Of a stretch of 64,000 nucleotides of DNA, positions 41,335 through 49,828 are shown in pieces. Source of the DNA: Hydrogenophilus thermoluteolus (lineage in GTDB: Bacteria > Pseudomonadota > Gammaproteobacteria > Burkholderiales > Rhodocyclaceae); contig NZ_AP018558.1 in NCBI RefSeq assembly GCF_003574215.1, positions 1,821,501 through 1,885,500 on the forward strand, written 5' to 3'. The translations under genes and the position numbers were made by a program. Numbering within the stretch: the stretch's first letter is position 1; each line of letters begins with the position of its first letter. Under the pieces are notes generated by a model. The model did no database searches. It had not been told where the DNA came from and worked only from the letters and a program-made list of their open reading frames with translations.

Positions 41335-42257
41335 CCTTTGCACACCAACAGCCAGAGCCCCTCATCCCAGTACCACCCCAGGGCACCGGCACCGTTCGCG
41401 TCCCGGCGCCAGCCAAGATCAACCGATTTCTGCACGTGGTCGGGCGCCGTAACGATGGGTACCACCTGCTGCAAACCCTCTTTCAGCTAATCGACTGGTG
41501 CGATTGGTTGACGATCACGCGCCGTGACGACGGCCGAATCGTCCGCGAACTGCCGCCCAATAGCCCGGCAGAACTGGCCAAACTGCCACCGGAACGCGAT
41601 TTGACCCTTCGCGCCGCGCATTTGCTGCGCGCGCGGTTCGGCCACCCCGAATGGGGCGCGACGATCCGTCTGGAAAAGCACCTTCCGCTCGGTGGCGGCC
41701 TTGGGGGCGGAAGCAGCGATGCCGCGACAGTGCTCTTGGCGCTCAATCGACTCTGGGGACTCAACCGCTCGCGCGAAACGCTGTGTGCGCTGGGTGCCGA
41801 ACTTGGTGCAGACGTCCCGTTTTTCCTCTTCGGCGAAAGCGCGTTTGCCGAAGGAATTGGTGAAAAGCTCACCCCGTACCCGCTCCCGACCGAGACGATC
41901 TGGATCCTCGACCCTGGAGTCGCGGTCGCTACCGCATCGATTTTTGCCTCCCCCCTCTTGACACGCGATACGCCTTGTTGCACAATAACGGCTCTCGCGC
42001 ACGCCACGCTGAGAAACGATTTGGAGCCGGTTGCGCGCGCGCTTCACCGGGAAGTCGATCGCGCCTTGCAGTGGCTCGCTCAGTTTGGTGACGCACGGAT
42101 GTCCGGTTCAGGCGGTTGTTGTTTTGTAGTAACCCATGCGCGCCTGCCGGATCCGCCGTTCGGCGCACTCAAGCGTTGCCGGACGTTGGCGCGTCACCCA
42201 TTGTGGCTGTGGGCGGAACCGAATTCCAGTTTTTTGGGGAGTCGCCAAGCTGGTTAA
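41331..42257 (+). CDS. ispE: 4-diphosphocytidyl-2-C-methyl-D-erythritol kinase
   Basis: GHMP kinase of the MEP isoprenoid pathway. In the 308-residue protein the substrate motif PAPAKINRFLHVVGRRNDGY (25-44), the phosphate loop PLGGGLGGGSSDAATVL (119-135), ELGADVPFFLF and SGSGGCCFVV are intact. It is translationally coupled to lolB. The last seven codons and the TAA stop lie inside the tRNA-Gln gene: the C-terminus LGSRQAG is encoded by the acceptor stem and D arm, and the stop is the TAA of the GGTTAA D-loop. Maturation of the tRNA must remove the stop from any shared transcript. Confidence 0.95.
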   Translation: MTFAHQQPEPLIPVPPQGTGTVRVPAPAKINRFLHVVGRRNDGYHLLQTLFQLIDWCDWLTITRRDDGRIVRELPPNSPAELAKLPPERDLTLRAAHLLRARFGHPEWGATIRLEKHLPLGGGLGGGSSDAATVLLALNRLWGLNRSRETLCALGAELGADVPFFLFGESAFAEGIGEKLTPYPLPTETIWILDPGVAVATASIFASPLLTRDTPCCTITALAHATLRNDLEPVARALHREVDRALQWLAQFGDARMSGSGGCCFVVTHARLPDPPFGALKRCRTLARHPLWLWAEPNSSFLGSRQAG

Positions 42258-42311
42258 GGCACCGGATTTTGATTCCGGCATTCGAGGGTTCGAATCCTTC
42301 CTCCCCAGCCA
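42235..42311 (+). tRNA. glnU: tRNA-Gln (anticodon TTG)
   Basis: A 77-base tRNA with the CCA encoded. The 7-bp acceptor stem pairs TGGGGAG (42235-42241) with CTCCCCA (42301-42307), the discriminator is G and CCA is 42309-42311. The anticodon stem CCGGA/TCCGG (42262-42266, 42274-42278) closes the loop TTTTGAT, so the anticodon at 42269-42271 is TTG, reading CAA and by wobble CAG. The T arm has GGTTCGAATCC. It sits between ispE and prs, its usual betaproteobacterial place, and overlaps the ispE end by 23 bases. Confidence 0.96.
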
Positions 42312-42320
42312 TTTCGTCGC

Positions 42321-42346
42321 GGGTAGGCTGTAAGCCTACCCGTTTT
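42321..42346 (+). terminator. intrinsic terminator between tRNA-Gln and prs
   Basis: A perfect 9-bp stem GGGTAGGCT (42321-42329) and AGCCTACCC (42333-42341) with a GTA loop is followed by GTTTTA. It lies 10 bases after the tRNA CCA and 18 bases before the prs start. It should end the long ispE-tRNA transcript and protect the tRNA 3' side; prs would then need read-through or a promoter within the tRNA region. Confidence 0.8.
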
Positions 42347-42363
42347 ACTTGATGAGGGTGAAA

Positions 42364-43314
42364 ATGCCACGCGGCAGTATGATGGTCTTTACCGGCAACG
42401 CCAACCCGAAACTCGCGTCAGACGTGGTTCGGCGTTTGGGGATCCCTTTGGGTTCGGCTGTTGTCGGTCGCTTTTCCGACGGCGAGATCAACGTCGAGAT
42501 CCTCGAAAACGTCCGCGGACAAGACGTCTTCATACTCCAACCGACGTGCACGCCCACCAACGACAATTTGATGGAACTGGTGGTGCTTGCCGATGCGCTG
42601 AAGCGCGCCTCTGCGTGGCGCATCACCGCCGCGATCCCCTACTTCGGTTACGCCCGGCAAGACCGTCGCCCGCGTTCGGCACGCGTTCCGATCACTGCGA
42701 AAGTGGTCGCGAACATGCTGCAAGCCGTCGGCGTTCAAAGGGTGCTCACCGTCGATCTCCACGCCGATCAGATCCAGGGCTTTTTCGACATTCCGGTCGA
42801 CAACATCTACTCGACGCCGGTTTTGATCAACGACATAGAAAAACAGCGCCACGACAATCTGACGGTCGTCTCACCCGACATCGGCGGTGTGGTGCGCGCG
42901 CGTGCTTTCGCGAAACGGCTCGACTGTGACCTGGCGATCATCGACAAACGGCGCCCGAAAGCGAACGTGGCCGAAGTGATGAACATCATCGGCGATGTCA
43001 AAGGGCGCACCTGCGTGATCGTCGACGACATCGTCGATACCGCCGGCACCCTCTGTAAAGCTGCGGCTGCGCTCAAGGAACACGGCGCCGAACGGGTGAT
43101 CGCCTACTGCACCCACCCGGTCCTTTCTGGCGCCGCGCCCAGCCGGATCGGCGAATCGGTACTCGACGAACTCGTGGTCACCGATACGATCCCGCTCAAA
43201 GAGGACGCGCAATCGTGCGCTAAGATCCGTCAGATCACGATCGCACCGCTTCTTGCCGACACGCTACTGCGCATCAGCAACGAAGAGTCGGTGAGTTCGC
43301 TTTTCACCGAATGA
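42364..43314 (+). CDS. prs: ribose-phosphate pyrophosphokinase
   Basis: Makes PRPP from ribose 5-phosphate and ATP for purine, pyrimidine, histidine and NAD synthesis. The ATG at 42364, behind GAGGGTG, gives 316 residues, the typical length. Motifs: MVFTGNANPKLA, DLHADQIQGFF (metal and ribose-5-phosphate), RARAFAKRL, and the PRPP loop VIVDDIVDTAGT (about 216-227). Upstream in-frame starts would extend into the terminator stem. It feeds the PyrR and pyrimidine genes at 10-13 kb in a general sense only. Confidence 0.96.
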   Translation: MPRGSMMVFTGNANPKLASDVVRRLGIPLGSAVVGRFSDGEINVEILENVRGQDVFILQPTCTPTNDNLMELVVLADALKRASAWRITAAIPYFGYARQDRRPRSARVPITAKVVANMLQAVGVQRVLTVDLHADQIQGFFDIPVDNIYSTPVLINDIEKQRHDNLTVVSPDIGGVVRARAFAKRLDCDLAIIDKRRPKANVAEVMNIIGDVKGRTCVIVDDIVDTAGTLCKAAAALKEHGAERVIAYCTHPVLSGAAPSRIGESVLDELVVTDTIPLKEDAQSCAKIRQITIAPLLADTLLRISNEESVSSLFTE

Positions 43315-43325
43315 GGTTTTGGGAA

Positions 43326-43362
43326 GCACCTCGTCTGCTGGTCGCGGCGGCGAGGTGCGGTT
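43326..43362 (+). terminator. stem-loop between prs and rplY
   Basis: GCACCTCG (43326-43333) pairs exactly with CGAGGTGC (43351-43358) around a 17-base GC-rich loop, followed by GGTTTGT. It ends 22 bases before rplY. With only three T residues it may be a partial terminator, an mRNA-processing site or a control element of rplY. Confidence 0.5.
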
Positions 43363-43383
43363 TGTCACTGTAAGGAGCGTATC

Positions 43384-43998
43384 ATGCAATTCAACCTCAA
43401 AGCCCAGCGTCGCGACGACCAGGGTACGCGTGCGAGCCGCCGCCTGCGTCGCGCGGGTCTCGTCCCCGCGATCGTCTACGGGGGCAATCAACCAGCGCAA
43501 CCGATCGCGCTCGACCACAACGAGCTCTACCACCTCTTGGACAACGAGGCGTTCCATACTGCGGTGATCACGCTGGAAATCGACGGCACCCCGACCTCGG
43601 TGCTGTTGCGTGACGCGCAATACCACCCCTTCAAGCCGATCGTGCTCCATGCCGACTTTCAGCGCGTGGCGGCTGACGAAGTGATCCACATCAAAGTGCC
43701 GTTGCACTTCGTCGGCGAAGCGGAATCGCCCGCCGTGAAGCTCCACCACTGTATCGTCAACCACGTCTTGACCGAACTCGACGTGCGTTGCTTGCCAAAA
43801 GACATCCCCGAGTACATCGAGGTCGACCTCTCGCAGATCGAACCGGGCCATTCGGTGCATGTCTCCCACATTACCCTTCCGGCAGGGGTCACGGTGGTGA
43901 GCCATGGCGAAGAGGATCCGGTCGTTGCCACCGCCGTGAAAGTTTCCAGCGGGGAAACCAGCGGTGAGGGTGAAGTGGAAGGCGAAGGCGAAGCGTAA
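43384..43998 (+). CDS. rplY: 50S ribosomal protein L25 (Ctc form)
   Basis: Binds 5S rRNA. This is the long, two-domain Ctc form of 204 residues: the N-terminal L25 domain (about 1-95, with RRDDQGTRASRRLRRAGLVP and IVYGGNQPAQPIAL) and the C-terminal beta domain (LNHVL-like stretch HCIVNHVLTELDVRCLPKDI). The tail from about 180 is strongly acidic (GEGEVEGEGEA). AAGGAGCG precedes the ATG. The order prs-rplY-pth-ychF is conserved. Confidence 0.95.
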   Translation: MQFNLKAQRRDDQGTRASRRLRRAGLVPAIVYGGNQPAQPIALDHNELYHLLDNEAFHTAVITLEIDGTPTSVLLRDAQYHPFKPIVLHADFQRVAADEVIHIKVPLHFVGEAESPAVKLHHCIVNHVLTELDVRCLPKDIPEYIEVDLSQIEPGHSVHVSHITLPAGVTVVSHGEEDPVVATAVKVSSGETSGEGEVEGEGEA

Positions 43999-44037
43999 CT
44001 CACCTTCTTTCCTTTCCCTTTCGATACGCGTCGCGGC

Positions 44038-44655
44038 ATGAGTGGTCACCCAATTCCTCCGCAATTGGTCGTTGGGTTGGGTAACCCCGGCCGCGAATAC
44101 GAAGCGACGCGCCACAACATCGGTTTTTGGTGGGTAGACCAGTTGGCGCGCACGTTGTGCGCAATTTTTCACCCAGAAGCGCGCTTTTTCGGTGAAGTTG
44201 CGCGCTCCGGCACGCTGCGGCTGCTCAAACCCACCACCTTTATGAACCGCTCCGGGCAAGCGGTCGCGGCATTGGCGCGCTTTTTCCGCATTCCTCCGGA
44301 AGCGATCCTCGTCGTTCATGACGAACTCGACCTCCCGCCCGGACGCGCCCGCCTCAAATTCGGCGGCGGCACGGCGGGCCACAACGGCTTGAAAGACATT
44401 CGCGCGCAATTGGGCAGCGACCGCTTCTGGCGGTTGCGCCTGGGCATCGGGCATCCGGGCGATCGCAACCAAGTGGCGAACTACGTCCTCCATCCGCCCC
44501 GCGCCGAGGAGCGGGCGCTGCTTGAGCAGGTGCTCACCGATACGCTGGCCTGTTGGCCCTTGATTGCTCGTGGCGACTGGTCGCGGGCGCAGCAACGGAT
44601 CCATGCGCTGGCACCGCCCACCCCCTCGCTCACGCCCCAGGAGAACCGGTCATGA
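44038..44655 (+). CDS. pth: peptidyl-tRNA hydrolase
   Basis: Releases tRNA from prematurely dropped peptidyl-tRNA. The 205-residue protein has GLGNPGREYEATRHNIGFWW with catalytic H26, KPTTFMNRSGQAV, VVHDELDLPPG with the catalytic Asp, and GGGTAGHNGLKDI. The ATG begins soon after rplY without a strong ribosome site; the frame has no better start. Overlaps ychF by four bases. Confidence 0.96.
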   Translation: MSGHPIPPQLVVGLGNPGREYEATRHNIGFWWVDQLARTLCAIFHPEARFFGEVARSGTLRLLKPTTFMNRSGQAVAALARFFRIPPEAILVVHDELDLPPGRARLKFGGGTAGHNGLKDIRAQLGSDRFWRLRLGIGHPGDRNQVANYVLHPPRAEERALLEQVLTDTLACWPLIARGDWSRAQQRIHALAPPTPSLTPQENRS

Positions 44656-45740
44656 AATGTGGCATCGTCGGATTGCCCAACGTTGGAAAATCGACGCTCT
44701 TCAACGCGCTCACCAAAGCGGGTATCGAAGCGGCAAATTACCCCTTCTGCACGATCGAGCCCAACGTCGGCGTCGTGGAAGTTCCCGATCCGCGCCTGAA
44801 GCAACTGGCCGAAATCGTCAAACCGCAACGCGTGGTCCCGGCGATCGTCGAATTCGTCGATATCGCGGGCTTGGTCAAGGGGGCATCACAAGGAGAAGGG
44901 CTTGGCAACCAATTTTTGGCCAATATCCGCGAAACCGATGCGATCGTCCATGTCGTTCGCTGTTTCGAAGACAGCAACATCGTCCACGTCTCAGGTAGCG
45001 TCGATCCCCTGCGTGACATCGAAGTGATCGACACGGAACTGGCGCTTGCCGACCTTGCCACGGTCGACAAAGCGCTCAACCGCTACCGCAAACCGGCGCA
45101 AGCGGGGGACAAAACAGCGAAAGCACTCGTACCGGTCTTGGAACGGTGCCACGCGCAACTCGATGCCGGCCGCCCCATTCGCGCCCTCGCGTTGAGCGAC
45201 GAAGAGCGGGCGCTGCTCAAACCCTTCTGCCTGCTGACCGCAAAACCGGTCCTCTACGCCGCGAACGTCGACGAACACGGTTTCGGTGACGACAACCTCC
45301 ACCTGCGGGCCGTTCGCGAACACGCTGCGCAAGAAGGGGCGCAAGTGGTCGCAATCTCTGCAGCGATCGAAGCGGAGATCATCGAACTGCCCGACGAAGA
45401 CAAAGCAATCTTCCTCGAAGAGATGGGGATGAGCGAGCCCGGGCTCAACCGCTTGATTCGGGCGGCGTACCGGTTGCTGGGCCTACACACCTTTTTCACC
45501 GCGGGCGTCAAGGAGGTCCGCGCCTGGACCATTCCGATCGGCGCGACCGCGCCGCAAGCCGCGGGCGTGATCCACTCCGACTTCGAACGCGGTTTCATCC
45601 GCGCGCAGGTAATCGCGTTCGACGACTTCATCCGCTACCGCGGCGAAGCGGGGGCACGGGAAGCGGGTAAAATGCGCGCCGAAGGCAAAGAGTACGTGGT
45701 ACAAGACGGGGACGTGATCCACTTCCTGTTCAACGTCTAA
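44652..45740 (+). CDS. ychF: ribosome-binding ATPase YchF
   Basis: Obg-family P-loop protein that hydrolyses ATP and binds the 50S subunit and 70S ribosome. In 362 residues the G1 loop is GLPNVGKST (7-15), G3 is DIAGLVKGASQGEGLG, and the G4 motif is the non-canonical NVDE form (YAANVDEHG), which explains ATP preference. The C-terminal TGS domain runs from about 277 and ends VVQDGDVIHFLFNV. The ATG overlaps the pth stop (CATGA). Confidence 0.96.
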   Translation: MKCGIVGLPNVGKSTLFNALTKAGIEAANYPFCTIEPNVGVVEVPDPRLKQLAEIVKPQRVVPAIVEFVDIAGLVKGASQGEGLGNQFLANIRETDAIVHVVRCFEDSNIVHVSGSVDPLRDIEVIDTELALADLATVDKALNRYRKPAQAGDKTAKALVPVLERCHAQLDAGRPIRALALSDEERALLKPFCLLTAKPVLYAANVDEHGFGDDNLHLRAVREHAAQEGAQVVAISAAIEAEIIELPDEDKAIFLEEMGMSEPGLNRLIRAAYRLLGLHTFFTAGVKEVRAWTIPIGATAPQAAGVIHSDFERGFIRAQVIAFDDFIRYRGEAGAREAGKMRAEGKEYVVQDGDVIHFLFNV

Positions 45741-45788
45741 CCTCAAGGCAACCCGCCGCGTTGCCCGCTATTGTCCGCGTCGTCGTTT

Positions 45789-46937
45789 ATGTCCTCCCCC
45801 TACGCGCTCCCCGCAGAACCGCTCGCCCCACCGCTCACCGCAGTTGCTCCGCCTGCGGTTGCGATCGAAACGGTAGCAAGCGGCTTCACCCATCCGTGGG
45901 CGGTCGCGTTCCTTCCTGACGGAACGTTGCTCCTCACCGAACGCCCCGGGCGCCTCGTTCATTTCGATCCCCGAAGGGGTCAACGGCACACGGTTACCGG
46001 TGGGCCACCGGTTTTTGCACAAGGTCAAGGGGGATTGCTCGACTTGGTGCTTGCGCCCGATTTCGCCACGAACCGCACCCTCTATTTCTGCTTCGCCGAA
46101 CCGGTGGGCAGCACACACGCCCGGACCGCCGTAGCACGCGCCGTAATGACGCCCGACAACCGCGCCCTCACCGACGTGCGCATCCTCTTTCGCCAGGAAC
46201 CCCCACTGCCTGGCGAACTCCACTTCGGTTGCCGCCTGCTCTTCGAACCCGACGGCAAAGCGCTGCTGGTCACACTGGGCGAGCGCTACCAGGCGCGCAA
46301 TGAAGCCCAGAATCTCACCAACCATCTGGGAAAAACGGTACGCATCGACCCAGAGAACGGGGCCGGTCTGATGGGGCGATTTTGGCAGGAGCGGTGCCAA
46401 CGCGGTGACCGCAACGCGTGCCACGCACAACCCGAGATTTTCACTTGGGGCCACCGCAACGTGCAAGGCGCCATTTGGCACCCGGGCGCGAACCAATCGT
46501 GGATCGTCGAACATGGCCCGCAGGGGGGTGACGAACTCAACCGCCTCACGCCGGGCGGAAACTACGGTTGGCCCCACTATACCTACGGCGAGGAGTACGG
46601 CGGTGGGCCCATCGGCGAGGGGAAGGTCCACCCCACTCCCTACCAACCGCCACTCATCCACTGGACCCCGTCGATCGCACCCTCGGGGATGGCGTTCCTT
46701 GCAAGCGACCGGTACGGGGTCGAATGGCAAGGAGCGGTGCTCGTCGGCTCGCTCAAGTTCGGTGAGGTGCGCTGGCTTCAGACGGTGTGCGACCGCGTTT
46801 TGCACGAAGCGATCCTTCCGGTCGGAGCGCGGGTGCGCGACGTCCGAGTAGGTTCAGACGGGTTGGTTTATCTCCTCACCGACGAAGCAAACGGCAAATT
46901 GCTTCGCCTCACGCCTCAACCGGCGGAAAAGCCGTAG
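45789..46937 (+). CDS. PQQ-dependent sugar dehydrogenase-like (GSDH family) protein
   Basis: Soluble aldose sugar dehydrogenase of the glucose/sorbosone dehydrogenase family, six-bladed beta propeller, 382 residues from the ATG. Signatures: VASGFTHPWAVAFLPDGTLL, LTERPGRLVHFD, RNVQGAIWHPG and EHGPQGGDELNRLTPGGNYG, NYGWPHYTYGEEY. It would oxidise sugars in the periplasm with PQQ and calcium. Odd: the N-terminus (MSSPYALPAEPLAPPLTA) has no signal peptide; a TTG six codons earlier does not help. The stop overlaps the convergent sbcB by 29 bases. The start is uncertain. Confidence 0.8.
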   Translation: MSSPYALPAEPLAPPLTAVAPPAVAIETVASGFTHPWAVAFLPDGTLLLTERPGRLVHFDPRRGQRHTVTGGPPVFAQGQGGLLDLVLAPDFATNRTLYFCFAEPVGSTHARTAVARAVMTPDNRALTDVRILFRQEPPLPGELHFGCRLLFEPDGKALLVTLGERYQARNEAQNLTNHLGKTVRIDPENGAGLMGRFWQERCQRGDRNACHAQPEIFTWGHRNVQGAIWHPGANQSWIVEHGPQGGDELNRLTPGGNYGWPHYTYGEEYGGGPIGEGKVHPTPYQPPLIHWTPSIAPSGMAFLASDRYGVEWQGAVLVGSLKFGEVRWLQTVCDRVLHEAILPVGARVRDVRVGSDGLVYLLTDEANGKLLRLTPQPAEKP

Positions 46938-48450
46938 CATCGGCTGCAGTGGTTGCGCAATCGCACCCTGCGCTAGCTTCGGTTTCCCAAGACGCCAATT
47001 CCGCCCGCCGCTCTTCGGAAAGGGCGGCAGCGGCTTGCGCGAACCGATCGCGAAAGGTTGCCCGCGAAAGCGACGCCCCCGCCGCGCCGTGACAGACGCG
47101 GGCACAGCGTAACTGCGTCCAACGCGTCGCGTCGTCGTCGGACAACGATTCGGGGTACCAGCGTGCGCGCATCCGAAACGCCAGTTCGCGCAACGTCGGC
47201 TGCTCAAGCGCCGTTTCCAGCGTCTGCAATACCGTGGCATCAGGCCCACTGTCGGGTGCCGCCTGCCACGCTGCGGCCAACCGTGACCGATCGCGCCCCC
47301 CGGGGAATTCACCGTAGAGCGCGATTTCGGGGTCGCGCGTCTGGCCGACGAACTCCGCTTCGCCCAGCGCAAGCAACGCCTCCGCTTTCTCATGCAACGC
47401 GTCCCGGTAGCGCTGCGCCACGGCAAACTGCGATTGGATCGCGTCGAGATCGAGCCCGAACCGCGCCGGATCGGTTGCACCGATCGCCGCCCAATTGGCG
47501 AGCATCGGCGTTTTCTTCACCGAAATCGTCCGCACGGGGGGGCGATAAGCCGATTCGGGCAGCGACACTTCGGGACAAAACCGCCATGCATGCAGCGTCT
47601 CCAGCGGTGTCTCGAGAAAACGCGCCACCGGTTCGCGCAGATCGAGCGTCAACCATTCGTTGCGCCGCCCCGGGCGTTTTCCCAACACGACCACCGGACT
47701 CAAATGCCCTTGACTTGCCGGAACGAACGGCGAAATCAACCACAATGGCTCACGGGGCGCGCGCGCACTCAGGAGCGCATCGACCCGCGCGGGCGTGCGC
47801 AAACCGAGTGCGTACGCAAAGAGTCTCGGTTGTCGCGTGCGAACCAAGTTCGCGAGCGCGATGAGTGCCAACACGTCGGATCGGGCATCGTGGGCGCGGG
47901 GTTGCGCGATCGCGTTTGCCGCTGCCAGGTCTTCGAGCTTGAAACTGGGTGCTTCCGGATCGTCGGTGCGAGAAGGCCATTCGATGCCTTCGGGACGAAA
48001 CGCGTATGCAAGCCGCAACACGTCCAGGAGATCCCAGCGGGAGGTGTCGAGGCGGTTTTCATGGGCGAACGGGTCGAGTAGGTTGCGATGCAAGAGGTAA
48101 CGCAAACAGGCGTCGTCGAAACGGACGTTGTTGTACCCAACCCAGCAGGTGCCCGGTTGGCTCAAGACGCGAAGCAACTGCGCGGCAAATGCCGGCTCTG
48201 TAAGCGCGTCGTCGCGTGCATTGACCAACGGCGGCGTAAGCCCAGTCACTGCACACGCGACCGGGTCCGGAAGGAAATCGGGTACGGCCCGACAGTACCA
48301 AACTTGTTCCTCGAGGATCTGCGTGCAGGTTGCATCGGTGCGAATCGCCGCACACTGCGCGATGCGCGTCGTCGCCGGGTCACTGCCGTACGTTTCGAAA
48401 TCGTACCAGAGAAAGGTTTCGGGGTCGTTCAACGGGAAAGTTCTTTGCAC
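46909..48450 (-). CDS. sbcB: exodeoxyribonuclease I
   Basis: Processive 3'-5' single-strand DNA exonuclease for repair and recombination. The 513 residues carry the DEDDh site: D17 and E19 in YDFETYG, the second Asp in NNVRFDDACLRYLL, and H187 with D192 in AHDARSDV. The SH3-like and helical C-terminal regions follow (RPGRRNEWLTLDLREPVARF). The start is GTG with no obvious ribosome site in the 99-base gap upstream, which holds a TATAAC about 20 bases before it. Confidence 0.94.
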   Translation of the reverse strand: MQRTFPLNDPETFLWYDFETYGSDPATTRIAQCAAIRTDATCTQILEEQVWYCRAVPDFLPDPVACAVTGLTPPLVNARDDALTEPAFAAQLLRVLSQPGTCWVGYNNVRFDDACLRYLLHRNLLDPFAHENRLDTSRWDLLDVLRLAYAFRPEGIEWPSRTDDPEAPSFKLEDLAAANAIAQPRAHDARSDVLALIALANLVRTRQPRLFAYALGLRTPARVDALLSARAPREPLWLISPFVPASQGHLSPVVVLGKRPGRRNEWLTLDLREPVARFLETPLETLHAWRFCPEVSLPESAYRPPVRTISVKKTPMLANWAAIGATDPARFGLDLDAIQSQFAVAQRYRDALHEKAEALLALGEAEFVGQTRDPEIALYGEFPGGRDRSRLAAAWQAAPDSGPDATVLQTLETALEQPTLRELAFRMRARWYPESLSDDDATRWTQLRCARVCHGAAGASLSRATFRDRFAQAAAALSEERRAELASWETEASAGCDCATTAADATAFPPVEA

Positions 48451-48549
48451 TCAGAGCAACGTTATACGTGAAGCGCCGACGGTCGCACCGCACCTCAGCG
48501 TGCGCTTCTTCGTCGCTGACACCGGCCGGCGCGCTCTTTCTGCGTCGAA

Positions 48550-49050
48550 TTAGCCTGAAGCGGCTGAGCTTGCGAGCCGGTCAAACGCCGCTACAACCTC
48601 CGGCGGCGCCTGAACGAGTTCGATCAACACCCCTTCGCCGCTGATCGGCGCCTCGTCGCTCCCCTTCGGATGGATGAAACAGATGTCGAACCCCGCTGCC
48701 CCTTTGCGGATCCCGCCCGGCGCAAAGCGCACCCCTTTCGCGCTCAGCCAGGCGACCGCTGCGGGCAGGTCGTCGACCCACAGCCCGACATGGTTGAGCG
48801 GGGTCTGATGGACTGCGGGTTTCTTTTCGAGATCGAGCGGTTGCATCAAATCGACCTCGACCTTGAACGGGCCACTACCCAGCGCAAGGATCGCTTCGTC
48901 GACGTTTTCCCGCTCGGAGCGGAAGGTTCCCGTGATCGGCAGCCCGAAACACTCAACCCAGAGTTTTTCGAGTCGGGCGCGATCGAGCGCCCCCAATGCG
49001 ATCTGCTGTACGCCCAAGATGCGAAATGGTCGTTGCTCCGTTTGACTCAT
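48550..49050 (-). CDS. VOC superfamily (glyoxalase/bleomycin-resistance fold) protein
   Basis: A 166-residue single-chain protein with two beta-alpha-beta-beta-beta repeats. VQQIALGALDRARLEKLWVE, then CFGLPITGTF opens the first, LNHVGLWVDDLPAAVAWLSA the second, and GEGVLIELVQAPPEV ends it with the expected metal Glu. The pattern is close to lactoylglutathione lyase or methylmalonyl-CoA epimerase-like proteins, but the substrate cannot be assigned. It starts 23 bases after the response regulator on the same strand and may be the last gene of that transcript. Confidence 0.8.
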   Translation of the reverse strand: MSQTEQRPFRILGVQQIALGALDRARLEKLWVECFGLPITGTFRSERENVDEAILALGSGPFKVEVDLMQPLDLEKKPAVHQTPLNHVGLWVDDLPAAVAWLSAKGVRFAPGGIRKGAAGFDICFIHPKGSDEAPISGEGVLIELVQAPPEVVAAFDRLASSAASG

Positions 49051-49072
49051 GATGGACTCCTATCGAATAGGC

Positions 49073-49828
49073 TCACGATGCTGCTTGCCACGTGACGGGT
49101 AGCGCGAAGAGGTAACCGGCGCCATAAACCGTCTTGATGATTTTCGGCGCGTGGGGGTCGTCCCCCAGTTTTTTGCGTAGGCGAGAGACCCGCACGTCGA
49201 TACTGCGGTCGTAGGCTTCGAGCGCGCGCACGCCAGCCAACTGTTCGCGCGAGAGAATGCGGTTGGGTTGCCGCAGGAAACGGAGCAAAAGCTCCGCTTC
49301 GGCGGTCGAAAGGGTCAGCGGCTCAGTGTCGTCGCGGACCAACGCGAAGGTAGCGGCATCGAAACGCCACGCGCCGAAGTGCGCTACCTGTCGTTCGTCC
49401 GCGGCGTTCGTAGCTGCTATCGCGCCAGGCGTCGCAGCCCCCTTCTCGCCGCTTCCAGCAGCCTGGTAGCGCCGCATCACCGTTTTGGCCCGCGCGGCAA
49501 GTTCACGCGGGTCGAAGGGTTTCACCAGATAGTCGTCGGCCCCCAGTTCGAGGCCGAGCACCCGGTCGGCCACCGCGGCACGCCCGGTGAGGATGATCAC
49601 CGCGCAAGGGTAGCGGGTCTGCAGTTCTCGCAACAGGTCTAAGCCGTCGCGGTCGGGTAGTCCAAGGTCGATGATCGCCAATTCGGGCGGGGTGGTTTCA
49701 CAATGCGCCAGTGCGGCCTGCGCAGTGCCAACCAGGGTCACCGCAAAGCCGAACGGTTCGAGCGCCCGGGCGATCAATTGCGCGACGTCGGGTTCGTCCT
49801 CGACGATCAGCGTGGGAACCGCGCTCAC
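49073..49828 (-). CDS. OmpR/PhoB-family response regulator
   Basis: A 251-residue two-component regulator. The receiver has acidic pocket E10/D11, phosphoacceptor D54 (AIIDLGLPDRDG), T81 and K103 (YLVKPFD). After a 30-residue Ala/Gly linker the winged-helix DNA-binding domain follows (LTLSTAEAELLLRFL, YDRSIDVRVSRLRKKLGDDP, TVYGAGYLF). The GTG start overlaps the kinase stop by four bases behind GGAGGAG, so it is translated with its cognate kinase. Target genes are unknown. Confidence 0.92.
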   Translation of the reverse strand: MSAVPTLIVEDEPDVAQLIARALEPFGFAVTLVGTAQAALAHCETTPPELAIIDLGLPDRDGLDLLRELQTRYPCAVIILTGRAAVADRVLGLELGADDYLVKPFDPRELAARAKTVMRRYQAAGSGEKGAATPGAIAATNAADERQVAHFGAWRFDAATFALVRDDTEPLTLSTAEAELLLRFLRQPNRILSREQLAGVRALEAYDRSIDVRVSRLRKKLGDDPHAPKIIKTVYGAGYLFALPVTWQAAS

